From contig NZ_JADGMI010000004.1 in assembly GCF_015234305.1 (NCBI RefSeq), forward strand, positions 434,001-498,000: 64,000 nucleotides of DNA. The letters run 5' to 3'. The notes beneath the pieces are model-generated. The model was not told the DNA's origin. It ran no database searches and saw nothing but the letters and a program-made list of their open reading frames with translations. The translations under genes were made by a program, and so were the position numbers. This stretch comes from Superficieibacter sp. 1612_C1 (GTDB lineage Bacteria; Pseudomonadota; Gammaproteobacteria; Enterobacterales; Enterobacteriaceae). Below are positions 37,570 to 47,520 of this stretch, piece after piece. Each line of letters begins with the position of its first letter. Position 1 is the first letter of the stretch.

Positions 37570-38346
37570 TTAGCAGGTTACGGTTTCACCATCCTGAGGG
37601 ATGCTTACTGCGTCGCCAAACTGATTAATATCAACATACTCGCGCAACTGCGCACGGGTCAGCAGACAGTGGTTTACGGCCTCCATATGGCTCGCAATAA
37701 TACGCGCCTGCGGCACTATCCGATGCGTTCTGAGCAGATCTTCGCTTCCCATGATAATCGCCCCCACGCCAATAATATGCGCCCATCCGGCGTTCAGCAC
37801 GACAACATCCGGCTGATATTGACGCAACGCGGCTTCCACCGGCGGAACCCAGATCGTGTCGCCAGCCAGGTAAAGCGTCTTTTCCTGCGGATGCATAAAG
37901 ACCAGACCGCAGGCATCGCCAAGACGCGCGGCGAGTTCCGCATTCGCATAAGCTTCATCGGGACCATGCTGCCCGTCGGTTTTGATCAGGGTGATATCGC
38001 CGAAGCGCGTCGTCTCGCCGAGCACCTTGAGCTGGCTAAATCCCTGTTCCCGCAGCAGATCCCGATCGCTTTCATTTTGCACAAAAATCAGCATTGATTT
38101 AGGGATCAGCGTGGCGGCAGCGTCATCCCAGTGATCGAGATGAGTATGGGTGACAATTATCGCATCCACATCCAGCAGCGTCGCCAGCGGAACGGGCAAT
38201 GCGGTACGCGGGTTGCGCAGTTCGGCCCGCACCGAACCGGCAAAACCGGGATACGTCTCCTTTTCGGCCAGCATCGGGTCGATGAGAAAACGTTTACCGC
38301 CGTAAGCGATCAGTTGAGTGGCATTACGTATTTGTGTGAGGTTCAT
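37570..38346 (-). CDS. Metallo-beta-lactamase-fold hydrolase
   Basis: A 258-residue MBL-fold protein of the UlaG/RomA-like branch. Metal ligands: THTHLDHWDD (HxHxDH, about residue 70), His in DGQHGPDE, Asp in YLAGDTIW and a C-terminal His (ASHMEAVNH). ATG 38346 follows GGAGCAAAG and beats an upstream in-frame ATG. Substrate unknown; it forms a pair with the downstream GATase-AraC gene. Confidence 0.85.
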   Translation of the reverse strand: MNLTQIRNATQLIAYGGKRFLIDPMLAEKETYPGFAGSVRAELRNPRTALPVPLATLLDVDAIIVTHTHLDHWDDAAATLIPKSMLIFVQNESDRDLLREQGFSQLKVLGETTRFGDITLIKTDGQHGPDEAYANAELAARLGDACGLVFMHPQEKTLYLAGDTIWVPPVEAALRQYQPDVVVLNAGWAHIIGVGAIIMGSEDLLRTHRIVPQARIIASHMEAVNHCLLTRAQLREYVDINQFGDAVSIPQDGETVTC

Positions 38347-38439
38347 CTTTGCTCCAGTTTCAGGCATCTACAGGAGAAAGAATAAGCCCTCCGTCTGCGG
38401 CGTACCGCAGGCGGATGGGCATATAACGATGGAATCGGG

Positions 38440-39633
38440 TCAATGTGCCTTGTGCGACTCGTTTCTGGAGGATGAGAAACGCAGGATCAGCATCCCGACC
38501 AGCGCCGCCACGATGGAGCCTGCCAGCACGCCGATTTTGACCTCATCCACCAGCAGCGGTGTGCGGGCAAATGCCAGGTTGCCGATGAACAAGCTCATAG
38601 TAAAACCGATGCCGCACAGCACCGACACGCCGTAGATCTGCGACCAGGAACTGCCGTGCGGTCGCGGAGCCAGACCGGTCTTGATGGTCAACAGCGCCAT
38701 GCCAAATACGCCAACCTGCTTGCCAATAAACAGCCCCAGCGCCACGCCAACTGGCACCGGCGAAAGCAGATCGTCCATCGTCAGTCCGCCCAGCGACACG
38801 CCCGCGTTGGCGAAACCAAACAGCGGCAGGATCAGGAATGTCACCCACGGTGAAAGCGCATGTTCAAGTTTGTCCAGCGGCGCGTCCTCTTGTTCGTCTT
38901 TGCCCCGCAGCGGAATAAACAACGCCAGCAGGATGCCCGCAATGGTGGCATGCACGCCGGACTGCAACATAAAGAACCACAGGACGACGCCCGCCAGCAG
39001 ATACGGCGTAAGCCGTTTTACGCCCATCCGGTTCATCAGCATCAGCAGCACGACGATCCCGGCGGCGGCGGCCAGCATCATGGCGGAAAGCCCGCCAGTG
39101 TAGAACAAGGCGATGATAATTACCGCGCCCATATCATCAAGGATCGCCAGCGCGGAGAGGAAAATTTTCAGCGAGATAGGTACGCGGCTGCCGAGCAGCG
39201 CCAGCACGCCCAGCGCAAAGGCGATATCCGTGGCGGAGGGGATCGCCCAGCCAGCGACGGTCTCGCCATTGCTGATGTTAAAGCCTAAGTAAATCAGCGC
39301 CGGAACCGCCATCCCGCCGAGCGCAGCCAGGCCGGGAAGCGCGCGTTGCCCCCAGGTCGCCAGTTGGCCAATAAGCAGTTCACGTTTGATCTCCAGTCCC
39401 ACCAGCAGAAAGAAGATAGCCATCAGCGCATCGTTGACCCATAGCTCAACGCTCAGGCCGGCGAAGGAGTAATGGAGCAGCCCGCGATACATCTCCGCCA
39501 GCGGAGAGTTGGCGACCACAATAGCCGCCGCCGAGGCAATGATAAGGATGATCCCTCCGGCAGAAGCCGATTTAAACAGCGCGACCAGTGCTCTGGCCTG
39601 GCGTCGTGCGGTACGGGTAATTACGTCTGGCAC
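38440..39633 (-). CDS. nhaA: Na+/H+ antiporter NhaA
   Basis: Inner-membrane antiporter, 397 residues against 388 in E. coli, about twelve spans. The ion-binding pair is clear in [14 protein letters not shown] (Asp163/Asp164 of E. coli), with [16 protein letters not shown] (Asp133 region) and [15 protein letters not shown] (Lys300 helix region). It exports sodium for pH and salt homeostasis. It is not in the E. coli nhaAR context: no NhaR regulator is adjacent, and it follows a pyrophosphatase gene 102 bases upstream. It may be a second copy in the genome; the window cannot tell. Confidence 0.92.
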   Translation of the reverse strand: MPDVITRTARRQARALVALFKSASAGGIILIIASAAAIVVANSPLAEMYRGLLHYSFAGLSVELWVNDALMAIFFLLVGLEIKRELLIGQLATWGQRALPGLAALGGMAVPALIYLGFNISNGETVAGWAIPSATDIAFALGVLALLGSRVPISLKIFLSALAILDDMGAVIIIALFYTGGLSAMMLAAAAGIVVLLMLMNRMGVKRLTPYLLAGVVLWFFMLQSGVHATIAGILLALFIPLRGKDEQEDAPLDKLEHALSPWVTFLILPLFGFANAGVSLGGLTMDDLLSPVPVGVALGLFIGKQVGVFGMALLTIKTGLAPRPHGSSWSQIYGVSVLCGIGFTMSLFIGNLAFARTPLLVDEVKIGVLAGSIVAALVGMLILRFSSSRNESHKAH

Positions 39634-39735
39634 AAAGCCTCCTTGTTATAAATAATGCGGGGGTGAAATTTACCACAATCAGCCCGCCATGGGCCTTTCC
39701 TGGCAGTAAAAACCGGTAAAGATGAGCGTTAAACG

Positions 39736-40629
39736 TCAGGCCGATTCAGCACGCAGACGTTCATCCAGCCAGGGCAGCATCTGCTTTTTGCGGCTTAACA
39801 TTCCCGGCACATGGCAAGGCTCAGCGTCGGCAAGGGCCGACCCGGAAAAATAGAGCATCGATCCGTTTTCACTGATTTCAGTCAGCATCAGCACGCCCAG
39901 CCCCGCGCCAGTGCGGGCTACCAGCGCGTCCATCGCCGCCAGCAGTTCAGGGAGCACAGCATCAACCTGCGCCCGTGAATACAACTCAAGCTGGGCAATA
40001 TGGACAACCTGGCCGCCGAGAGTAAACGCTTTGATATCTTTGTTCAGCAATGCCTCCGCGCTGAGCCCTGTAATATCCGTTTTGGCGGCCAGCAGAGCGT
40101 GGGTAAATTCAGCCAGGTCGATTCCTGCAATGGCGACGAGCGCATCTACCGCCCGGCGGTCATCGTCGGTAGTGGTTGGCGAGCGCAACGCCACGGTATC
40201 GCTCAGGATCGCGCCGAGCATCAGCACGGCGTGGCCCACTGAAAGCATTTCAGGTTTCATTAACTGCCACAACACCGTGGCACTGCTGCCGACGGGCTTG
40301 ATCCAGACTTCCGGCGGCAAGCGGGTCATCAGACCGCCAAGGCGATGATGATCGATAATCCCGACGATATTGCTTTCCAGCAGCGATTGCGGCCCCTGCG
40401 CCGGCTCGGTGAAATCCACCAGCCAGACGTCACAATCATTCAGCGCCATATCAAGCAGCGCAGGCGGCGTCAGGTTCGCACGCTGAAAAATGAACTGCGT
40501 CTCTTTATTCAGTTCGCCGATACGCCACGCGCGAGCGTCCCGCCCGTTGTGCGTCAACCAGTGTGCAGCGACAACGGCGGTACACACCGCGTCGCTGTCA
40601 GGATGAAGATGGCCAAAAACCTGTATCAT
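39736..40629 (-). CDS. ppaC: Family II (Mn-dependent) inorganic pyrophosphatase
   Basis: A 297-residue DHH-superfamily protein. Motifs in order: GHLHPDSDAV (about 6), VDFTEP (about 71), IIDHHRLGG (about 92), LSDTVALRSPTTTDDD (about 143) and C-terminal SRKKQMLPWL (about 278). The DHH and SRKKQ motifs are those of PpaC. Family II enzymes are frequent in Firmicutes but uncommon in enterobacteria, which use family I Ppa. Hydrolyses PPi to phosphate in the cytoplasm. Lies between nlpA and nhaA on the same strand. Confidence 0.88.
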   Translation of the reverse strand: MIQVFGHLHPDSDAVCTAVVAAHWLTHNGRDARAWRIGELNKETQFIFQRANLTPPALLDMALNDCDVWLVDFTEPAQGPQSLLESNIVGIIDHHRLGGLMTRLPPEVWIKPVGSSATVLWQLMKPEMLSVGHAVLMLGAILSDTVALRSPTTTDDDRRAVDALVAIAGIDLAEFTHALLAAKTDITGLSAEALLNKDIKAFTLGGQVVHIAQLELYSRAQVDAVLPELLAAMDALVARTGAGLGVLMLTEISENGSMLYFSGSALADAEPCHVPGMLSRKKQMLPWLDERLRAESA

Positions 40630-40694
40630 TAACGTCTCCGGATAGGCTGTTTCCAGCCCCGGATTATATCACGCAGAACCGCTCCAGGCCGTTA

Positions 40695-41513
40695 TTACCA
40701 GCCCGGCACCGCCCCGCCGTTAAAGATTTTTTCTGCGGCATTCGCCACTTCTGGCGATTGATAAGCATGGATAAAGTCGCGAACGTTTTCCGCGTCTTTA
40801 TTATCTTCCCGGGTGACGATGATGTTCACGTAAGGCGAGTTTTTGTCCTCGATAAACACGCTGTCGTGCACCGGCGAAAGCCCGGTTTGCTGAAGGTAAG
40901 TCGTGCTGATGATGGCAACATCCACTTTCGGATCGTCAAGCACGCGGGGTAGCTGCGCGCCTTCCAGCTCCATAATGTTCAGGCCCAGCGGGTTAGCGGT
41001 AATATCCAACGCCGTCGGCAACAGGCCGGTATCTGGCTTGAGGGTAATCAGCTTCTCTTTTTGCAATAACAGCAGTGCGCGGCCCAGATTGGTGGGATCG
41101 TTAGGAATAGCGACGGTCGCGCCCTTTTTCAGTTCCGAAACGGTTTTGATTTTTTTCGAGTAGCCCGCCATCGGGAAGACGAAGGTGTTTCCTACTGCGA
41201 CTAATTTGTAATTGTGCGCTTTGTTATCTTCCGCAAGGAAAGGACGATGCTGAAAGACGTTAGCATCCAGCTCGCCGTTCGCCGTCGGGTCGTTGGGCAG
41301 CAGCGAGCCGCTAAAGCCAACCAGCTCGACCTCGAGGCCATATTTGTCCTTCGCCACTTTTTTAGCAACCTCTGCCACATCCTGCTCCGCGCCATTAATA
41401 ACGCCCACTTTGATGTGTTTATTGTCGTTTTTATTGCCGTCGCAGCCCGCCAGAACCAGGCCCGCCAGCAGCACCGCCGCCACGGTGCGCAGATGAGGTA
41501 TCGCTATTTTCAT
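40695..41513 (-). CDS. nlpA: Lipoprotein NlpA (lipoprotein-28), MetQ family
   Basis: A 272-residue lipoprotein, the E. coli length, with lipobox LVLAGCDG (Cys24). Asp after the Cys favours inner-membrane retention. The rest is a MetQ-type substrate-binding fold (VGVINGAEQDVAEVAKKVAKD, LDANVFQHRPFL, AIPNDPTNLGRALLLL). It probably binds methionine as a minor partner of MetNI. In E. coli it lies beside yicL; here a GNAT gene is between them. Confidence 0.96.
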   Translation of the reverse strand: MKIAIPHLRTVAAVLLAGLVLAGCDGNKNDNKHIKVGVINGAEQDVAEVAKKVAKDKYGLEVELVGFSGSLLPNDPTANGELDANVFQHRPFLAEDNKAHNYKLVAVGNTFVFPMAGYSKKIKTVSELKKGATVAIPNDPTNLGRALLLLQKEKLITLKPDTGLLPTALDITANPLGLNIMELEGAQLPRVLDDPKVDVAIISTTYLQQTGLSPVHDSVFIEDKNSPYVNIIVTREDNKDAENVRDFIHAYQSPEVANAAEKIFNGGAVPGW

Positions 41514-41554
41514 TGTCCTGCCCCTTTTAAAAAATCAGATCTATATTTTCTTTT

Positions 41555-42013
41555 TTATCCGTTGCAATTTTTCGGCTCTGACATGTTGGTCGAATTACCC
41601 AGAGCTTTTACCAGATAGTGCCGCTGCATCCCCTTCTGCGGAAAATCCTCCAGCGTCATCTGTAGCCGAAAGCCCTTTTTCTGGTAAAACGGCAGCGCCT
41701 GGAAACTGACGGTGTCCACCAGCGCGTGCAGGCAGCCCATCTCCTGCGCCTGTTGTTCTGCCGCAGCCATAAGCCTGGTTCCCAAACCGGAACCGCGCAT
41801 GGAATCGCTTACCCACAGATAGTGAATACACAGCCACTCTCCCTTCTGATCCGCGATCAATCCGCCGGTCATCTTTCCGCTCTCATCGCGGGCATAAACG
41901 CCCAACTTTCCCCAGCCGCTGACGTCAATAAACTGACTGTTATACGCCCGCAGCCCGGTAAGAAGTTCTTCCTGATCCTCAGGGGTAACAGTTTGCGTGA
42001 CAGTGATTTCCAT
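41555..42013 (-). CDS. GNAT-family N-acetyltransferase
   Basis: A 152-residue acetyltransferase. The acetyl-CoA loop is [19 protein letters not shown] (R-x2-G-x-G/A form), and [10 protein letters not shown] is motif B. Cytoplasmic; the acceptor is unknown. It is 41 bases upstream of nlpA on the same strand and divergent from yicL. Not present at this place in K-12. Confidence 0.88.
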   Translation of the reverse strand: MEITVTQTVTPEDQEELLTGLRAYNSQFIDVSGWGKLGVYARDESGKMTGGLIADQKGEWLCIHYLWVSDSMRGSGLGTRLMAAAEQQAQEMGCLHALVDTVSFQALPFYQKKGFRLQMTLEDFPQKGMQRHYLVKALGNSTNMSEPKNCNG

Positions 42014-42101
42014 AAATCCCTCATAAATTCAGGTGAGTTTTCATGCTGAAGGCTTATGTTATGATGCGGCGCGTTAAAAAATAAACAGGCTTGAGGGAAA
42101 A

Positions 42102-43007
42102 ATGGGATCGACCAAAAAAGGGATTATGTACGTCCTGTTCGCCGCCGTGCTGTGGGGCAGTTCCGGCGTGTGCGCGCAGTTTATTATGCAGGAGAGCCAG
42201 ATCTCCGCGCCGTTCCTGACCATGATCCGACTGCTGTTCTCCGGTTTTATCCTGCTGACACTGTCGTTCATCCACGGCGATAAAATTTTCTCCATCATGA
42301 AAACGCCAAAGGATGCCATCAGCCTGCTGCTGTTTACCCTGGTCGGCGCATTAACCGTGCAGTTGACGTTCCTGGTGACGATTGAGAAATCGAACGCGGC
42401 GACGGCGACTGTCCTGCAATTTTTATCGCCGTCGATTATCGTCGCCTGGTTTGCTGCCGTGCGCAAAAAACGTCCCGGCGCGCTGGTGTTTCTGGCGATC
42501 TTTACCTCGCTGGCGGGCACTTTCCTGCTGGTTACGCATGGCGACCCGACCTCGCTGTCGATTTCTCCTGCGGCGCTAATCTGGGGGATTGTTTCGGCGT
42601 TTTCCGCCGCTTTTTATACGACGTATCCCTCTGCACTGATTGCCCGCTTCGGCACGCTAACGGTCGTCGGCTGGAGTATGCTGCTGGGCGGCGCGATGCT
42701 GCTGCCGTTCTACGCCGGAAATGAAACCGATTTTGTGGTGAACGGTGGCCTGCTGCTGGCGTTTTTCTATCTGGTGGTGATCGGCACGGCGCTGACCTTC
42801 AGCATGTATCTGAAGGGCGCGCAGATGATCGGCGGACCGAAAGCCAGCATTCTCAGCTGCGCGGAACCGCTGAGCAGCGCGTTACTCTCGCTGCTGTTAC
42901 TGGGCATTACCTTTACGCTGCCGGACTGGCTTGGTACGCTGCTGATCCTCTCCTCGGTGGTGCTGATTGCGATGGATTCGCGGCGCAGGGTACGAGCCGA
43001 AAAATAG
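42102..43007 (+). CDS. yicL: EamA/DMT-family inner-membrane transporter YicL
   Basis: A 301-residue ten-span DMT transporter, closely matching E. coli YicL (307) from [12 protein letters not shown] through [13 protein letters not shown] and [19 protein letters not shown]. Two EamA repeats (about 8-140 and 150-292). The substrate is not known. Converges on nepI with a six-base gap. Confidence 0.94.
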   Translation: MGSTKKGIMYVLFAAVLWGSSGVCAQFIMQESQISAPFLTMIRLLFSGFILLTLSFIHGDKIFSIMKTPKDAISLLLFTLVGALTVQLTFLVTIEKSNAATATVLQFLSPSIIVAWFAAVRKKRPGALVFLAIFTSLAGTFLLVTHGDPTSLSISPAALIWGIVSAFSAAFYTTYPSALIARFGTLTVVGWSMLLGGAMLLPFYAGNETDFVVNGGLLLAFFYLVVIGTALTFSMYLKGAQMIGGPKASILSCAEPLSSALLSLLLLGITFTLPDWLGTLLILSSVVLIAMDSRRRVRAEK

Positions 43008-43013
43008 CGCCGC

Positions 43014-44192
43014 TTATTTTATGCGCACCTTCGCCGCCACCAGAAGCGCCGTCAGCAGCATCAGGCTGCCGGAGAGTACCAGCGGCGACAGCAGGCCGAG
43101 GTTATCAAGCGCGTAACCACCAATTGCCGCGCCGCAGGTATTGGCAAGCTGGATCACCGCCACCTGGATCGATCCGGCTTTTTCTGCCTGATCGGACAAC
43201 GTGCGGGTGATCCACGTCGACCAGCCGACCGGGATCAGCGCAAAGGCCAGCCCCCAGACGACCGCCACCGTCGAGGCGACCGCTTTATCCGTTCCCCACA
43301 GTATTAATACCAGCGCACTAAGCGCGAGCACCAGCGGCGCGCAGGCGAGCGCGACCTTTACCGAGCGTTTAAGGATGGCGGCGGAGAAGGAGGTGCCGAT
43401 AAAGCTGGCGATACCAAAACTCAGCAGCACCAGCGTCAGGCCATCGACGTCGAACCCCGCCAGGGTGGTGAAAATCGGGCGAATATAGGTAAAGAAGGCG
43501 AACTGTCCGGCAAAGGACATAAAGATGGCAATCATTCCCGCCAGCACGCCGGGGCGCTTCAGCAGGCCAAACATATTCTGATGATGTTCGCTCTCGCCGG
43601 GCAATGACGGCAGCGTCTTCCACACCCAAAAAATGCAGATTACGCCCATGACAGCCGCGGCGTTAAACACGTTGCGCCAGCCGATCACGCCGCCGAGAAA
43701 ACTGCCCAGCGGCGCGGCAATCACCAGCGCAATAGAGACCGCGCCAAAAATGATCGACAGCGCTTTCGGCACCGTGCGCGACGGTACCAGCCGCATGGTT
43801 AACGAGGCGGACATAGCCCAGAAACCGCCCAGCGCCAGCCCAAGGCAGGCTCGGCCAAGCAACAGCAGCGTAAAGTTATTGGCAAACGAGACCAGCAGGC
43901 ACGACAGCGTCAGTAGCACAGCAAAGAGGAGCACTACGTAGCGACGGTCGGCGGCGCGGATCGTCTGGGTAATAAACAGGCTGGCAAACATCGCCACAAA
44001 CGCAGTCACGGTCACGGACTGACCCGCCAGACCCTCTGAAATCCCCAGATCTTCAGCCATCGGCGTCAGCAGACTCACCGGTAAAAACTCAACGGTAATC
44101 AGACAGGCGACGCAAAACGCCACGGCAAATACCGCTGCCCAGTTGGGGCGCTTTACTTCATCTTGCGGGGTTTTAAGGGTGTGTTCACTCAT
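43014..44192 (-). CDS. nepI: Purine ribonucleoside exporter NepI
   Basis: A 392-residue MFS exporter (12 spans), E. coli NepI 396. It effluxes inosine, guanosine and 6-mercaptopurine-type nucleosides with proton antiport. Matching segments include [57 protein letters not shown] and [19 protein letters not shown]. yicL-nepI convergence replaces the longer E. coli interval. Confidence 0.95.
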   Translation of the reverse strand: MSEHTLKTPQDEVKRPNWAAVFAVAFCVACLITVEFLPVSLLTPMAEDLGISEGLAGQSVTVTAFVAMFASLFITQTIRAADRRYVVLLFAVLLTLSCLLVSFANNFTLLLLGRACLGLALGGFWAMSASLTMRLVPSRTVPKALSIIFGAVSIALVIAAPLGSFLGGVIGWRNVFNAAAVMGVICIFWVWKTLPSLPGESEHHQNMFGLLKRPGVLAGMIAIFMSFAGQFAFFTYIRPIFTTLAGFDVDGLTLVLLSFGIASFIGTSFSAAILKRSVKVALACAPLVLALSALVLILWGTDKAVASTVAVVWGLAFALIPVGWSTWITRTLSDQAEKAGSIQVAVIQLANTCGAAIGGYALDNLGLLSPLVLSGSLMLLTALLVAAKVRIK

Positions 44193-44283
44193 TATGCTTA
44201 CCTGGCGTGATTTTTAACGTACAGCCGCCCAGTGTAACATTCTGAATGTGATCTACTTAACGTTTCGGCAACTATTGCCGGAT

Positions 44284-44736
44284 TTAATGCAGCCAGTACA
44301 CTCCCTCCTCCGGCATAAAGAGCGCGTTATACCGCGCCTGAAACGCATTCAGTTCATACATTTCCAGCTCCAGTTCGCGCAGAAAACCCTGCGCCAGACG
44401 GATCTGCGCGTCGGTGACTGGTGCCGCCAGCCGCGCTTTTTGCAGCAGGCGATGCCAGCGCAGCATATTTTGCTCGCTGCTATCGACCACCGATACCTGC
44501 CAGATCAGCAGCACCTGGGCGGCGTTAAGCAGATGCGACTCATCCGGGCGCTCAAGGTACTGTAAGAACTCATGGCCGGGTGTCTTACCCATCTGGTCGA
44601 TCATCGACTCTACCGGCTCCGGCGTCAGCCCCAGCCGTTCGCTCAGGCGGCGGATCGCCCGCCGGGAACCGGAGGTTAATACCCGAAAACCTATAACAAA
44701 AACAACGACCACCGTTGCCAGCATTATCCAAATCAT
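44284..44736 (-). CDS. yicN: DUF1198 membrane-anchored protein YicN
   Basis: A 150-residue protein matching E. coli YicN (150). One N-terminal span (MIWIMLATVVVVFVIGFRVL) then a helical cytoplasmic domain (RAIRRLSERLGLTPEPVESM, PDESHLLNAAQVLLIWQ). Function unknown. In E. coli it precedes yicO, ade and uhpTCBA; none of those follow here, where an acquired sugar-acid cluster begins. Confidence 0.93.
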   Translation of the reverse strand: MIWIMLATVVVVFVIGFRVLTSGSRRAIRRLSERLGLTPEPVESMIDQMGKTPGHEFLQYLERPDESHLLNAAQVLLIWQVSVVDSSEQNMLRWHRLLQKARLAAPVTDAQIRLAQGFLRELELEMYELNAFQARYNALFMPEEGVYWLH

Positions 44737-44976
44737 GCGTATCTCGCTTTATGTCCTTTCTATTCAACGCAGCCGGGCAATAGCCTCTCATGATATGGCT
44801 GTCGAATAAAAGCGTTTGTTCCATTAACAGTACATATCGTCCCTCTACGCCCTGGTTATAGAACACGCAGCTCCTCACCAGTACCGCCGCCAAATCTGAC
44901 GCCCGTCACAATTGTTCACTTATTCCGCATAAAGCCATTGACGAAAGATTTGGTAATTTGCTGTACTCAATTCAAC

Positions 44977-45004
44977 ATACAGAATAATAGTTCCATATAC
45001 AGAA
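44977..45004 (+). promoter_or_regulatory. Paired ATACAGAA elements before the sugar-acid cluster
   Basis: ATACAGAA occurs at 44977-44984 and again at 44997-45004, exactly 20 bases apart (two helical turns), ending 14 bases before the first gene. A dimeric repressor binding here would block the promoter. The 282-base gap (44737-45018) holds nothing else I recognise. Confidence 0.5.
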
Positions 45005-45018
45005 CAAAAGGCGAAGCA

Positions 45019-45918
45019 ATGTTAACGATGTTTAAAGGTATCTTTCCCCCCGTCCCGACTATCGTGGATGAATCAGGCAACCTTGATAAACCCGGCATGG
45101 CGAGGATGATCGACCATGTGATCGGCAACGGCGCTGACGGCATGCTGATCCTCGGCAGCGGCGGCGAGTTTTGTCATCTTTCCACCGCGCAGCGCAAAGA
45201 GATTGCCGCGTTTTGTCTGCAACATGTCGCAGGCAGAGTGCCGGTGCTGATTGGCATCGCCTCTCCCGGAACGGCTGAGACCATCGAACTGGGACGGCAC
45301 GCTCAGCAGGCCGGGGCCAACGGCGTACTGGTTGTTAACCCTTACTATGCGAAGTTGAGCGATGAGGCGCGCTTTACCCACTACCAGCGCGTTGCTGAAG
45401 CGCTGGAGACGCCCGTCTTTTTGTATAATTTCCCTGATCTGACGGGACAGGATATCGGCCTGGATATTATTATCCGGCTGGCCCGCGAAGTGCCGAATAT
45501 TGTGGGTATTAAAGATACGATTGATAATATCAGCCACACCCGGGAAATCATTAACCGTGTTCACACCTTCCGGCCCGATTTTATTATTTTCAGCGGCTAT
45601 GATGAATATCTGCTGGATACCTTACTGTTAGGCGGTCATGGCGGTATTCCGGCGACCTTTAATTTCGCGCCGCAGATCACCCGTGGAATTTATGACGCGT
45701 TTATCAATAACGATTTAAACCGCGCCCGCGCGTTTCAGCAGCAGCTGGCAAAACTTTCTCCTCTGTACGCGCTGGAACAGCCCTTTTTTGGCGTGATTAA
45801 AACCGCCATTAAACTGAGCGGTGTGGATATCTCTACCGCCGTCGTCCCTCCGGCGTTACCGCTTAATAACGAAAAAACAGAGCAGGTCAGAAATATTCTG
45901 GCCCATATCAATCTGTAA
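45019..45918 (+). CDS. DHDPS/KDG-aldolase-family lyase (YagE/YjhH-like)
   Basis: A 299-residue class I aldolase. The Schiff-base lysine is in IVGIKDT (about 164) and the tyrosine in FLYNFPD (about 136); GSGGEFCHLS (about 47) replaces the GTTGE of DHDPS, as in YagE and YjhH, which split 2-keto-3-deoxy sugar acids to pyruvate and an aldehyde. ATG 45019 (MLTMFKGI) follows AAGGCGAAGCA. First gene of a three-gene cluster with a UxaA-like dehydratase and an acid-sugar MFS carrier, so a sugar-acid pathway is likely; the particular sugar is open. Confidence 0.87.
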   Translation: MLTMFKGIFPPVPTIVDESGNLDKPGMARMIDHVIGNGADGMLILGSGGEFCHLSTAQRKEIAAFCLQHVAGRVPVLIGIASPGTAETIELGRHAQQAGANGVLVVNPYYAKLSDEARFTHYQRVAEALETPVFLYNFPDLTGQDIGLDIIIRLAREVPNIVGIKDTIDNISHTREIINRVHTFRPDFIIFSGYDEYLLDTLLLGGHGGIPATFNFAPQITRGIYDAFINNDLNRARAFQQQLAKLSPLYALEQPFFGVIKTAIKLSGVDISTAVVPPALPLNNEKTEQVRNILAHINL

Positions 45919-45939
45919 ATCAGCAAGAGAGCAATGATA

Positions 45940-47457
45940 ATGAACATCAACCCTGTACTCAAACTTAACCCGAAAGATGATGTCGTTATTGCAAGACAGC
46001 ACGTTCCCCAGGACACCTGGCTTGCGGAAGAACAAATTAAGGTCCTCAGCGATATTCCCGCCGGGCATAAAATTGCCATTCGGGCGATAGCGGCAGGCGA
46101 GGCGGTAAAACGTTATGGCCAGATAATCGGTTTCGCCACCCAGCCGATACAGGCGGGTGAGCATATTCATATGCATAACCTGGGGATGGGCGATTTTGAA
46201 CGCGACTACGCATGGGGAGTGGACAGTCATCCGGTCACCATTACCGACACGCCTGACACCTTTAACGGCATTCGCCGCGCCGATGGCCGCGCCGCTACCC
46301 GCAACTACATCGGCATTTTAAGCTCCGTTAACTGTAGCGCCACGGTGGTGCGGGCAATCGAGGACCATTTTCGTCTGCACGGGCTGGCTGACTATCCGAA
46401 CGTCGACGGTGTGGTGTCTCTGCCGCAAAGTTTTGGCTGCGCAATCGGCGCAAAGAGCGAGTCGATGGAGGTCATGCGGCGCACCATGGCCGGGTACGCC
46501 ACCCATGCTAATTTCGCGGGCGTGATTATCATCGGTCTCGGCTGTGAATCCAGCCAGATCAAAGACATGATGAACGCGCACGGTCTGGCGGATGGTCCGA
46601 TGATGCACAGCTTCACGATTCAGGAGATTGGCGGAACGCGCAAGGCCATCCAGAAAGGGATCGAGCTGGTCAATACCATGCTGCCGCTGGCGAACCAGGT
46701 GGTGCGCGAACCGATCCCCGCTTCGGAGATTATTCTGGCGCTGGAGTGCGGCGGCTCCGACAGCTACTCCGGTATTTCCGCTAACCCGGCGCTGGGCTAC
46801 GCGGTGGACAAGCTGGTACAGCAAGGCGGCACGGCCATCCTTTCTGAAACCTCAGAAATCTACGGCGCAGAACACCTGCTTACCCGCCGCGCAGTGTCAC
46901 GCGAGGTCGGCGAAAAGCTAATCGCGCGTATTCACTGGTGGGAAGAGTACTGCCGTCGAACCGGCAGCGAGATGAACAATAATCCCTCCGCGGGCAATAA
47001 GGTCGGCGGGCTGACGACCATCCTTGAGAAGTCGCTGGGCGGCATTGCCAAAGCCGGGACGACTAACCTGACCGCCGTGTATGAGTATGCCGAACCCGTC
47101 ACTGAAAAAGGGTTCGTGTTTATGGATACGCCCGGATATGACCCTATCGCCGTTACCGGGCAAATTGCCGGTGGTGCGAATTTACTGTGCTTCACCACCG
47201 GTCGGGGGTCCGCTTTTGGATCTAAACCGACCCCAAGTATGAAACTTGCCACCAATAACGCGCTCTGGCAGCGTCAGCAGGAGGATATGGATATCAACTG
47301 CGGAACCATTGTCGAGGGAGAAGAAACCATCGCCGAGGTCGGCGAGCGGATTTATTACATGATCCTCGAAATGGCGTCCGGCAAAAAAACAAAAAGTGAA
47401 GAATTTGGCTATGGGAGTCAGGAATTCGTCCCCTGGACGATTGGCTCCATTATGTAA
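45940..47457 (+). CDS. UxaA-family altronate/galactarate-type dehydratase
   Basis: A 505-residue dehydratase. N-terminal SAF domain (about 15-95, HKIAIRAIAAGEAVKRYGQIIG), then the UxaA/GarD catalytic part with RADGRAATRNYIGILSSVNC, GCAIGAKSESM, LGCESSQI, ALECGGSDSYSGISANPA and a C-terminal GGANLLCFTTGRGSAFGSKP in pieces. UxaA makes 2-keto-3-deoxygluconate from altronate; this likely feeds the upstream aldolase. ATG 45940 is eight bases from AAGAGAG and preferred over ATG 45934, which is only two away. Confidence 0.9.
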   Translation: MNINPVLKLNPKDDVVIARQHVPQDTWLAEEQIKVLSDIPAGHKIAIRAIAAGEAVKRYGQIIGFATQPIQAGEHIHMHNLGMGDFERDYAWGVDSHPVTITDTPDTFNGIRRADGRAATRNYIGILSSVNCSATVVRAIEDHFRLHGLADYPNVDGVVSLPQSFGCAIGAKSESMEVMRRTMAGYATHANFAGVIIIGLGCESSQIKDMMNAHGLADGPMMHSFTIQEIGGTRKAIQKGIELVNTMLPLANQVVREPIPASEIILALECGGSDSYSGISANPALGYAVDKLVQQGGTAILSETSEIYGAEHLLTRRAVSREVGEKLIARIHWWEEYCRRTGSEMNNNPSAGNKVGGLTTILEKSLGGIAKAGTTNLTAVYEYAEPVTEKGFVFMDTPGYDPIAVTGQIAGGANLLCFTTGRGSAFGSKPTPSMKLATNNALWQRQQEDMDINCGTIVEGEETIAEVGERIYYMILEMASGKKTKSEEFGYGSQEFVPWTIGSIM

Positions 47458-47486
47458 CGCGTCATTACGTCATTATACCTCGCACC

Positions 47487-47509
47487 GCCATGCTCTTATT
47501 GAGCATGGC
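47487..47509 (+). other. Intercistronic hairpin before the MFS gene
   Basis: GCCATGCTC and GAGCATGGC are perfect nine-base arms around TTATT, ending directly at the AAGGAG site of the transporter gene. With no T run it is not a terminator; it may protect mRNA or modulate translation. Confidence 0.55.
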
Positions 47510-47520
47510 AAGGAGTCCTT

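Noticed and set aside
38440-39633. nhaA as part of an nhaAR operon
   Set aside because: No LysR-type NhaR lies next to it; the nearest same-strand upstream gene is a pyrophosphatase.
44738-44893. Small - strand open frame upstream of yicN
   Set aside because: It overlaps the yicN start in another frame and has no similarity or ribosome-binding site I can support.
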